Of a DNA stretch of 14,306 bases, positions 1-4,705 are shown in pieces. A program made the translations under genes and the position numbers. Location: assembly GCA_964394845.1 (NCBI GenBank), contig CAYMZB010000001.1, forward strand, positions 1-14,306, written 5' to 3'. The DNA is from CAYMZB01 sp964394845 (GTDB lineage Bacteria > Patescibacteriota > Microgenomatia > Daviesbacterales > UBA10151). The notes beneath the pieces were generated by a model. The model was not told the origin of the DNA. It was given only the letters and a program-made list of their open reading frames with translations, and did no database searches. The stretch's first letter is position 1, and every line of letters begins with the position of its first letter.

Positions 1-142
1 GATCTACCGGTTGTGGTTGGTAATACAGGCTGCTTCTGGAAATCCCCAACAACTCTGCTTGTACACCTTTCGGTAGTACGCTACTTGTTTTGTTAATGTG
101 CGAAACTGTTTCTCTTGGGCTTAAATGATTTTCATCTTTCAA
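1..142 (-). CDS. IS3 transposase OrfB, N-terminal fragment (runs off left edge)
   Basis: About 47 codons are visible in the frame shifted +1 from orfA. They include the IS3 OrfB N-terminal signature ELLGISRSSLYYQPQPVD; the DDE integrase core would follow outside the window. A TTG at 142-140 overlaps orfA by 11 nt and is the only obvious start in the frame. The alternative is a frameshift from orfA at the run of eight A residues near 152-159. The usual IS3 -1 shift does not fit: that frame reads MKII and then TAA. So either OrfB starts at TTG, or the A run carries an indel, or the frameshift is of the +1/-2 type. The frame and family are clear; the start is not. Confidence 0.65.
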   Translation of the reverse strand, partial: MKDENHLSPRETVSHINKTSSVLPKGVQAELLGISRSSLYYQPQPVD

Positions 143-428
143 ATATGCCCATCTTTTTTTTAAGAAAATCTACCTCAACCTTAAGTCTGCCAATCTGCCT
201 GTACAATTCTTGCACCAAATCATAATCTTCTTTTTCCTGTCTCTTCTGTCCTGATCCAAATCCGGAAACTAAAATATCCAATGCCTGTTTCTTCCACTTT
301 GTTATCTGAGTGGTATGAATGCTGTACATACTGGATAACTCAGCTATTGTTTTCTGCTCCTTCAGTGCCTCTAATGCCACCTTGGCTTTAAACGTTGCCG
401 GGTGAACCCTTCGTATTTTCTGATCCAT
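132..428 (-). CDS. IS3 transposase OrfA (helix-turn-helix subunit)
   Basis: This 98-residue protein has a normal length for IS3 OrfA. Residues about 10-50 (FKAKVALEALKEQKTIAELSS onward, ending in QITKWKKQ) form the HTH_Tnp_1 fold that binds the element's ends. Residues about 68-95 (YDLVQELYRQIGRLKVEVDFL) form the leucine-zipper-like helix used for multimerisation with OrfB. The stop is TGA. Translation probably starts at the ATG at 428. A TAGAAT box ends 7 nt before it, so the mRNA may be leaderless. OrfA alone does not transpose; in this family it works with OrfB or as an OrfAB fusion. The gene looks intact. Confidence 0.9.
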   Translation of the reverse strand: MDQKIRRVHPATFKAKVALEALKEQKTIAELSSMYSIHTTQITKWKKQALDILVSGFGSGQKRQEKEDYDLVQELYRQIGRLKVEVDFLKKKMGIFER

Positions 429-435
429 AAAGACT

Positions 436-464
436 ATTCTAATTTAGTCTAAGGTCACTGTACA
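436..464 (-). promoter_or_regulatory. Promoter for IS3 orfA
   Basis: On the minus strand TGTACA (464-459) and TAGAAT (441-436) are separated by 17 bp. The predicted +1 falls at 429, one base before the ATG. A 6-bp inverted repeat, AGACTA/TAGTCT (431-436 and 445-450), overlaps the -10 box and could hold the promoter in a hairpin. Confidence 0.45.
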
Positions 465-549
465 AATTCCTGGGTCCATCATAAGGTATGCTTGGAATAT
501 GTCAAGCGTGGTATTCTATTTAGGCTGGTGCTAAAATACAACAGGTTTA

Positions 550-620
550 CGGGGAGTAGTATAGTGGTAACACGCCGCGCTGGGGGTGCGGCATCGGGAG
601 TTCAATTCTCCCCTCCCCGA
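550..620 (+). tRNA. tRNA-Pro, anticodon GGG
   Basis: A full cloverleaf can be drawn. The acceptor stem CGGGGAG (550-556) pairs with CTCCCCG (613-619) over 7 perfect pairs. The anticodon stem CCGCG/TGCGG (575-579, 587-591) encloses CTGGGGG, with anticodon GGG at 582-584. The T stem GGGAG/CTCCC (596-600, 608-612) encloses TTCAATT. The D arm is short and weak, with an A-C mismatch at 12-23, and the variable loop has 4 nt. A C1-G72 pair with discriminator A73 (620) is the known identity set of bacterial tRNA-Pro. CCA is not encoded (the next bases are CAG), so it must be added enzymatically. Confidence 0.93.
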
Positions 621-958
621 CAGATTGGGAGTTGGGGTTGGAATTTGAAAAACCGCCCGAACCGTGCCTTTGGGAACAGAGCACATCGAAGCCCTGTTTG
701 AAAGAAACAAAAAGCCGCCGATCAGACTAAAAGAAGAGAAAAACACGAAAATTTTTAAAGAACTTTTTTTCCTTATAATTTTAAACTCAAAAGGCGCAAC
801 CGGTGGACTCAGCAAGAATTGCGTCTTACTGTCCGATTGCGCCATTAAAAATAGCAATTGGTAAAAGTTGAGTCCACAAAAAATTTACAGGATTTATAAC
901 ATAATAACAAGAGGTACTTTCAATAACAAAAAACTTAGGAATATATCAACAAAGAATT
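621..958. other. Intergenic stretch with interleaved inverted repeats
   Basis: I see no convincing gene in this 338-nt stretch. It contains three overlapping inverted repeats: GGCGCAA/TTGCGCC (793-799, 837-843), GTGGACTCA/TGAGTCCAC (803-811, 869-877) and AATTGC/GCAATT (817-822, 854-859). A TATAAT sits at 774-779 just upstream, without a good -35. A GTG-initiated reading frame of 66 codons (664-864) crosses the region, but it has no recognisable domain and is interrupted by the repeat structure. The region could encode a small structured RNA or be a remnant of a lost element. Confidence 0.35.
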
Positions 959-1159
959 TTAGTTGGAGAAACCTAAAATTTTCCTACAATGAGGACATAT
1001 ATAAACGACAGTGATAACTTTAGTCGCAGTAGTTAATATCTTCTCCATAATTCCGCCTTTACTTGTGTTTTTGGCACCGTAAATAAGCTGGGTCTCAATG
1101 TCTTCAACTTTTACTTCTTTATTACAATGGGGACAAACAGGATTTTGCCTTTCACTCAT
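959..1159 (-). CDS. Small zinc-ribbon protein with two CPHC knuckles
   Basis: This is a 66-residue protein with CPHC at residues 9-12 and again at 55-58, spaced as in a treble-clef or zinc-ribbon fold that binds one Zn(II) through four cysteines. Between the knuckles is a basic and hydrophobic stretch with no signal peptide or clear membrane helix. I do not recognise a named family; proteins of this build are usually nucleic-acid or protein-binding adaptors, but the role here is unknown. It lies 34 nt downstream of the membrane-protein gene that ends at 1194, in the same direction, so the two may be cotranscribed. A TATAAA-like box lies 5 nt before the ATG, so separate leaderless transcription is also possible. 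No Shine-Dalgarno site is visible. Confidence 0.7.
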   Translation of the reverse strand: MSERQNPVCPHCNKEVKVEDIETQLIYGAKNTSKGGIMEKILTTATKVITVVYICPHCRKILGFSN

Positions 1160-1193
1160 AAATTTTTATAAGATCTCTAAATAATTCTGGAGA

Positions 1194-1568
1194 TTACTTT
1201 CTTGTAATTAACTTGAAGTTAGCGTAGATCGTTGGTAATGATGCTATTACTCCAAAAAGTATTTCTCCCTGACCCAATCCTAAATTGCTTTTCAATGAAG
1301 GAAGTATGGACCCTAGAAGATTTTCAGAAAATAGGAAATAGTCTACCATGAAAATAACAAATAGAATTAAATTTACTAGAAATATATTTTTCCAACTATA
1401 AAAGTTTTGTTTGTTAAAAATATATACAAATGCTCCAAACAACAGTACTAGGCTATTGATTAAACTTACCCAATCTCCTAAAGATAATTTGGATATTTGA
1501 GAAACAATTCCTATCAGGCCAAAAGCAATCATAACTGTATAAATCCAAAAATATATTTTCCAAGCCAT
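1194..1568 (-). CDS. Hypothetical four-helix inner-membrane protein
   Basis: The protein has 124 residues when started at the ATG at 1568 (MAWKIYFW). Four hydrophobic segments are visible: IYTVMIAFGLIGIV, LINSLVLLFGAFVYIF, IFLVNLILFVIFMVDYFLF and a weaker C-terminal FGVIASLPTIYANF. No family is recognised and no catalytic motif stands out. An upstream in-frame ATG at 1586 would add six residues. I prefer 1568 because TTGACA (1603-1598) and TTATAT (1580-1575), 17 bp apart, place the predicted transcription start exactly on the A of this ATG; the longer form would begin inside the promoter. Its downstream neighbour is the zinc-ribbon gene, and the pair may form an operon. Confidence 0.65.
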   Translation of the reverse strand: MAWKIYFWIYTVMIAFGLIGIVSQISKLSLGDWVSLINSLVLLFGAFVYIFNKQNFYSWKNIFLVNLILFVIFMVDYFLFSENLLGSILPSLKSNLGLGQGEILFGVIASLPTIYANFKLITRK

Positions 1569-1574
1569 AATTAA

Positions 1575-1603
1575 ATATAATCTCATCTGTTAACGTTTGT
1601 CAA
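1575..1603 (-). promoter_or_regulatory. Sigma-70-type promoter giving a leaderless mRNA
   Basis: The -35 box TTGACA (1603-1598) is a perfect consensus match. A 17-bp spacer leads to the -10 box TTATAT (1580-1575). Counting the last -10 base as -7 puts +1 at 1568, the first base of the ATG. This is one of the two clearest promoters in the window and decides the start of the membrane-protein gene. Confidence 0.65.
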
Positions 1604-1621
1604 GAAGAATATTTTTAGTTT

Positions 1622-1655
1622 AAGATGGGTTCAAACCTCTCCTCTCTTCCATCTT
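1622..1655. repeat. Inverted repeat AAGATGG/CCATCTT around a T-arm-like sequence
   Basis: AAGATGG (1622-1628) and CCATCTT (1649-1655) form a perfect 7-bp inverted repeat. Between them lie GGTTCAAACC and a pyrimidine-rich run ending in CCA at 1649-1651. This resembles a decayed tRNA 3' end (T loop TTCAAAC, then acceptor-like sequence and CCA), but the T stem has two mismatches and no matching 5' half lies upstream. No gene is present from 1604 to 1740. Confidence 0.3.
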
Positions 1656-1744
1656 GCAACTACTAACGTCCTTTAAAATAAACTAACGCAAGAACAACCA
1701 ACATATTGATATATACATCTTCTTAAACTTTAAATTTTAAAATT

Positions 1745-1753
1745 TGCTAAAAT
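1745..1753 (+). promoter_or_regulatory. Extended -10 promoter of RNA element copy 1
   Basis: TGC followed by TAAAAT (1748-1753) makes an extended -10 box. The -35 region is poor, which an extended -10 can tolerate. Predicted +1 is near 1760, immediately upstream of the conserved RNA block. Confidence 0.45.
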
Positions 1754-1761
1754 GGGAGAAG

Positions 1762-1920
1762 AAAAGTTTTCGCGGATGGGAAGGGTGGGCCAAGAAAACA
1801 TTAAATTGTTTTTGTGTTCCTGTCCCGCAAGTGCGGGACTATAAATAATTAAAATCGCGCGCATTTGTCTTTCTGTCTTTGCAAAAAATACCTTTGCGAT
1901 TGAAACGAAGTTCGATTTTT
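1762..1920 (+). ncRNA. Unrecognised structured RNA element, copy 1
   Basis: The block 1762-1891 closely matches 3433-3549. In order it has: a hairpin closed by GTTTTC/GAAAAC (1766-1771, 1794-1799) whose loop carries G runs GG, GGG, GGG, GGG; a spacer; a hairpin GTCCCGC/GCGGGAC (1822-1828, 1833-1839); a conserved TATAAATAA; a short AAAT-CGCGCGC-ATTT motif (1852-1866); and a conserved CTTTGCAAAAAATAC. The two copies share the second stem but not its loop, which argues for an RNA structure. A TAAAAT box lies just upstream. The following BRO gene has its own promoter, so this is probably a separate small RNA rather than only a 5' leader. I do not recognise it as a known riboswitch or RNA family. 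Confidence 0.6.
1899..1920 (+). terminator. Weak intrinsic-terminator-like hairpin after RNA copy 1
   Basis: ATTGAA (1899-1904) pairs with TTCGAT (1911-1916) through six pairs including one G-U, around loop ACGAAG, followed by a run of T to 1920. The stem is weak, so termination would be partial. It would end copy 1 at about 160 nt. Confidence 0.3.
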
Positions 1921-1956
1921 CGATAAAGGTCGACTGAAAATCCTCATTTTACTATA

Positions 1957-1985
1957 TTGACTTCGGGTAATATTGGGTATATGGT
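1957..1985 (+). promoter_or_regulatory. Promoter of the BRO gene (leaderless)
   Basis: TTGACT (1957-1962) and TATGGT (1980-1985) are exactly 17 bp apart. With the last -10 base as -7, +1 is 1992, the A of the ATG. No Shine-Dalgarno site is present. Confidence 0.6.
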
Positions 1986-1991
1986 GAAGAT

Positions 1992-2825
1992 ATGGTTGAT
2001 ACTACATCTGAAACCAAAATAGCAATTTTCAAAGGCCAGAAAGTTCGGAAAACTATTCACAATAATGAATGGTGGTTTGTGGTGGAAGATGTGGTTGTTG
2101 CCTTAACAGACTCATCAAACTCCAAGGACTATATTAACAAAATGCGTCGTCGAGATGATGAATTATCCAAGGGGTATGGACAAATTGTCCATACCCTTCC
2201 AGTTGAAACAGAAGGTGGTAAACAGAGAATGAATTGTGCTAATACCGAGGGCATTTTTAGAATTATCCAGTCTATCCCTTCTCCAAAAGCATAACCATTC
2301 AAACGCTGGCTAGCAAAGGTGGGTTATGAGAGAATTCAAGAAATAGAAGACCCAGAATTGGCAACCAAAAGAACAAGGGCTTTGTATAAAGCTAAAGGGT
2401 ATTCTGATGACTGGATTGAAAAAAGAATGCGGGGTATCCAAGTTCGTGAGCAACTAACCAACGAATGGAAAAATAGAGAGGTAGGAGGAGACAGAGAATA
2501 CGCTATACTGACGGCTGAAATATCTCAAGCTACTTTTGGCATGACACCAAGCCAATATAAAAAGTTTAAAAGCCTTAAAAGAGAGAATCTTAGAGACCAC
2601 ATGAATGATTTAGAATTGATCTTTTCTATGCTTGGTGAGGCTTCAACTACAGAAATTGCCAAAAATAAAAATACCCAAGGATTTACTCAAAACAAAAAAG
2701 CAGCAGGAGAAGGTGGGAGTGTATCAGGCAATGCAAGAAGAGAACTTGAGCTGAAAAGTGGTAAAAAAGTCTCCACAAAACAAAATTATCTTAAACAACC
2801 GCAAAGTCAGAAATCCATAAAGTAA
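1992..2825 (+). pseudogene. BRO-family (phage antirepressor-like) gene split by one in-frame TAA
   Basis: One reading frame of 278 codons is interrupted only by TAA at 2292-2294, where the text reads IPSPKA-stop-PFKRWLAKVGYERI. From memory of the family, glutamate (GAA) follows that alanine in intact relatives, so a single G-to-T change would explain the stop. The N-terminal 100 residues are a Bro-N DNA-binding domain (FKGQKVRKTIHNNEWWFVVEDVVVAL). The 3' part, open to 2825, is the usual C-terminal region of the CPR version (REYAILTAEISQATFGMTPSQYKKF, then a basic, glycine-rich tail). Members are known as phage antirepressors but are also common in bacterial chromosomes. The long intact remainder suggests recent inactivation, or reinitiation at GTG 2319. 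TAA reassignment is very unlikely, since TAA ends other genes here. Confidence 0.85.
2172..2196. repeat. 25-bp palindrome inside the BRO gene
   Basis: GGGTATGGACAA (2172-2183) and TTGTCCATACCC (2185-2196) are perfect inverted arms around a single A. On the mRNA this would form a hairpin of about 10 bp with a 5-nt loop, within codons for YGQIVHT. Confidence 0.8.
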
Positions 2826-2868
2826 GGTGGTGAAAGATCCAGTTGCGATTTATATTTCTGTGTGAAAT

Positions 2869-2874
2869 GATAAT
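2869..2874 (+). promoter_or_regulatory. -10 box before the PH-domain gene
   Basis: GATAAT ends 5 nt before the ATG at 2880. The nearest -35-like hexamer, TTGCGA (2843-2848), is 20 bp away, which is too long for a strong promoter. The overlapping TAATAT (2871-2876) is preceded by TGA, an alternative extended -10. Either would give a leaderless or nearly leaderless message. Confidence 0.4.
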
Positions 2875-2879
2875 ATCAT

Positions 2880-3350
2880 ATGGATATCGAAACTCAATAT
2901 AAAAAGTTTTTAGCTCCCGAGGAAAAAGTAATAAGGGTTATAGATTATGCTATGGCCGAATTAATATGGGATTTCTTTCAGGGCTTCTTGCCAGTACTTC
3001 TTGCAGTAATTTTCTTTGGCCTTGATATAACAGCTATAGTAATTGGGTTACTCATTGGCTCATATTTTACACTGAGTGGTCTTTACAAGAAATTAACTTT
3101 GAAATATGTTATTACAGATAAGAGAGTTATTTTAAAAAAGGGCTTAATTGGTCAATCTACTGTAAGTGCTGACTATTCTAGAATAACCGATGTAACAGTT
3201 AAACAAGGTATTTTGGGTCGAGTTTTACTACATACGGGTACTATTCTTTTAAATACTGCTGGAGGAGATATCGAGGAACTCGAGTTTAAATGGATTCAAG
3301 GTCCGTTCGAAACAAAAGATGTTATTTACAAGCATCTTCATAAAAAATAA
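2880..3350 (+). CDS. Membrane-anchored bacterial PH-domain protein (bPH2, YdbS/DUF304 type)
   Basis: The 156-residue protein has a short cytoplasmic N-terminus and two adjacent membrane helices at about residues 31-47 and 50-69. A bacterial PH domain follows at about 73-153, with the family pattern YVITDKRVILKKGLIG, SRITDVTVKQGILGRVL and GTILLNTAGG. In this family the domain sits at the membrane surface; its ligand is generally unknown and may be lipid or protein. No enzymatic motif is present. The gene stands alone between the BRO remnant and the recA region, has no Shine-Dalgarno site and is followed by a terminator-like hairpin. Family assignment is strong; function in the cell is unknown. 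Confidence 0.8.
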   Translation: MDIETQYKKFLAPEEKVIRVIDYAMAELIWDFFQGFLPVLLAVIFFGLDITAIVIGLLIGSYFTLSGLYKKLTLKYVITDKRVILKKGLIGQSTVSADYSRITDVTVKQGILGRVLLHTGTILLNTAGGDIEELEFKWIQGPFETKDVIYKHLHKK

Positions 3351-3381
3351 TTTTTAACACCTCTTAGAATCCGATAATCTT

Positions 3382-3413
3382 GAAGTGGGTTACTTCCAAC
3401 CCTTCTAAATTTT
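3382..3413 (+). terminator. Terminator-like hairpin after the PH-domain gene
   Basis: GGGTT (3387-3391) pairs with AACCC (3398-3402) around ACTTCC, and GAA/TTC extends the stem after a two-base bulge. TAAATTTT follows. The T run is interrupted, so termination is probably moderate. The hairpin overlaps the -35 region of the next promoter. Confidence 0.4.
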
Positions 3414-3422
3414 CTGTATAAT
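3394..3422 (+). promoter_or_regulatory. Promoter of RNA element copy 2, upstream of recA
   Basis: TATAAT (3417-3422) is a perfect -10 box. A weak TTCCAA (3394-3399) lies 17 bp upstream. Predicted +1 is near 3429, a few bases before the conserved RNA block. Confidence 0.55.
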
Positions 3423-3432
3423 ACAGGGAGTA

Positions 3433-3549
3433 AAAAGTTTTCGCGGATGGGAAGGGTGGGGCAAGAAAACATTCTGTGTTTTTTCCTGTCCCGCAACAAC
3501 GGGACTATAAATAAAAAATCGCGCGCATTTCTCTCTTTGCAAAAAATAC
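3433..3549 (+). ncRNA. Unrecognised structured RNA element, copy 2 (upstream of recA)
   Basis: This copy has the same architecture as 1762-1891. The first hairpin is closed by GTTTTC/GAAAAC (3437-3442, 3465-3470), with G runs GG, GGG, GGG, GGGG inside. The second hairpin is GTCCCG/CGGGAC (3488-3493, 3500-3505) with loop CAACAA, whereas copy 1 has a longer stem and a different loop. Conserved TATAAATAA, AAATCGCGCGCATTT and CTTTGCAAAAAATAC follow. Similarity fades after about 3549. From there to recA lies a GC-rich patch (GCGAGGCCGGTCGC, 3554-3567) and AT-rich DNA with no clear terminator, so the RNA may be a recA 5' leader, a separate RNA, or both. Confidence 0.6.
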
Positions 3550-3623
3550 ATAGAGCGAGGCCGGTCGCCTACCTTATAATTTTGGGGTATTGATCTTTGG
3601 GAAATATTTGGTATCCTATAAGG

Positions 3624-3629
3624 TATCTT
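3624..3629 (+). promoter_or_regulatory. recA: Possible -10 box close to the recA start
   Basis: TATCTT ends 8 nt before the recA ATG, matching the spacing seen at other genes here. No convincing -35 was found. No LexA-type operator (B. subtilis-like GAACN4GTTC or E. coli-like CTGN10CAG) was noticed between 3550 and 3637. Confidence 0.3.
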
Positions 3630-3637
3630 AATAAAAT

Positions 3638-4705
3638 ATGGCACAAAATAATGACGCAAAAAAAGCTGCAATTTCTACTGCAATGGCCCAAATCCAAAAA
3701 GCTTATGGAACTGGTTCTATAATGAGACTAGGTGAAAGAGCTGAAAAATTTGCTACTGAGGTAATACCGACAGGTTCTATTGCTTTAGATTTAGCATTGG
3801 GAGTTGGCGGTCTTCCAAAGGGTAGAATAATTGAGATTTATGGACCTGAGTCAGGTGGAAAAACTACAGTTTGTCTACATGTTATTGCAGAAGCTCAGAA
3901 AAAAGGCGGGGTAGCTGCGTTCATCGATGCTGAGCATGCATTGGATCCTCAAAGAGCTCAAAATATTGGGGTTAATTTGGATGAGCTATTGATTTCTCAA
4001 CCAGATACTGGTGAACAAGGATTAGAAATAGCAGAGAGTTTAATTAGATCGGGCGGGATAGATGTTGTAGTTATTGATTCTGTGGCAGCTTTAGTACCCA
4101 GATCAGAATTAGAAGGTGAAATGGGAGATTCCTCAATGGGAGTACAAGCAAGACTTATGTCTCAAGCTTTACGCAAATTAACCGGCGCTGTTTCTAACAC
4201 AAATACTATTATTATATTTACTAATCAACTTAGGCAAAAGATTGGAGTAATGTTTGGAAACCCTGAAACAACTACAGGAGGACTCGCTTTAAAGTTCTAT
4301 GCATCAATAAGATTAGATGTTAGAAAAATTGAAAATATTAAAGAAGGAGATTTAGTAGTAGGTTCTAGGCATAGAGTTAAAGTTGTTAAGAATAAAGTTG
4401 CTCCCCCGTTTCGGATTGCGGAGTTTGATATGAATGAAAATGGTATCTCACATGAGGGAGAGCTTCTTGATATTGGAATTGAAATAGGTATTCTAACTAA
4501 GTCTGGTGCTTTTATAAAATGGGGAGATAAAATGTTAGGACAAGGTAGGGCTGCCAGTTCAGCATATCTCCGGGAAAATAAAAAAGATGCTGAAAAGTTA
4601 GAAAAAGAAATTAGGACTGCTTGGAGTAAACAAAAAGAGGGCAAAGAAAAGATTGTGGTTGGACCGCAAGAAGATGCAGTAGGCATAAACGAAGCAAATG
4701 CCTGA
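3638..4705 (+). CDS. recA: RecA recombinase
   Basis: RecA polymerises on single-stranded DNA in an ATP-dependent filament and catalyses homologous pairing and strand exchange. The 355-residue length is typical. Visible landmarks are Walker A GPESGGKTT (69-77), the DAEHALD segment with the catalytic glutamate E99, Walker B VVVIDSVAAL (143-152), loop L1 EGEMGDSSMG (159-168) and loop L2 around KIGVMFGNPETTTGG (201-215). The C-terminus is rich in charged residues, as usual. There is no intein or frameshift. The ATG at 3638 is supported by the standard N-terminus before the GTGSIM motif. No Shine-Dalgarno site is visible. It overlaps recX by 8 nt, which implies coupled translation. RNA element copy 2 lies 88 nt upstream. 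Confidence 0.98.
   Translation: MAQNNDAKKAAISTAMAQIQKAYGTGSIMRLGERAEKFATEVIPTGSIALDLALGVGGLPKGRIIEIYGPESGGKTTVCLHVIAEAQKKGGVAAFIDAEHALDPQRAQNIGVNLDELLISQPDTGEQGLEIAESLIRSGGIDVVVIDSVAALVPRSELEGEMGDSSMGVQARLMSQALRKLTGAVSNTNTIIIFTNQLRQKIGVMFGNPETTTGGLALKFYASIRLDVRKIENIKEGDLVVGSRHRVKVVKNKVAPPFRIAEFDMNENGISHEGELLDIGIEIGILTKSGAFIKWGDKMLGQGRAASSAYLRENKKDAEKLEKEIRTAWSKQKEGKEKIVVGPQEDAVGINEANA

Larger units (their letters stand above)
1..478 (-). mobile_element. IS3-family insertion sequence, 5' part (cut by window edge)
   Basis: The element is read on the minus strand. It holds orfA, the beginning of orfB and one terminal end. The outer end appears to be at 478, where the minus strand starts TGGACCCAGGAATTTGTACA; the TG start fits IS3-family ends. 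The other end lies outside the window, so neither the inverted-repeat partner nor the target duplication can be checked. Bases just outside this end are TCATAAGG. The element sits 71 bp upstream of a tRNA-Pro gene. Assignment to IS3 rests on the OrfA helix-turn-helix plus coiled-coil layout and the OrfB motif ELLGISRSSLYY. The subgroup was not determined. Confidence 0.85.

Noticed and set aside
492..701. Plus-strand reading frame of 69 codons
   Set aside because: It runs straight through the tRNA-Pro gene and has no protein family features; it exists only because of the tRNA's GC-rich sequence.
531..857. Minus-strand reading frame of 108 codons
   Set aside because: It is antisense to the tRNA and the interleaved repeats, and its composition looks like translated non-coding DNA.
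664..864. GTG-started reading frame of 66 codons after the tRNA
   Set aside because: The first 35 codons look slightly protein-like (EHIEALFERNKKPPIRLKEEKN), but the rest crosses the inverted-repeat structure, no domain is recognised and no start signal is seen. It may be a remnant; not called as a gene.
1741..1920. Known riboswitch, T-box, SRP or 6S RNA as an explanation for the repeated RNA element
   Set aside because: I compared the visible motifs with what I know of these classes: no T-box GGTGG/ACCGC antiterminator, no SRP GGAA tetraloop context, no 6S central bulge pattern. None fit. A database search could still change this.
2292..2294. Stop-codon reassignment as an explanation for the TAA in the BRO gene
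   Set aside because: TAA ends other intact genes here (for example HU and both permeases), and the known CPR recoding affects TGA, which is also used as a stop in this window.
1762..3549. CRISPR array
   Set aside because: Only two copies of the repeated block exist, separated by about 1.5 kb with genes between, and the block is far longer than a CRISPR repeat.
3405..3671. Minus-strand reading frame of 88 codons
   Set aside because: It is antisense to the RNA element and the recA start, with no recognisable features.
4297..4686. Minus-strand reading frame of 129 codons
   Set aside because: A shadow frame opposite recA, which is unquestionably the real gene.
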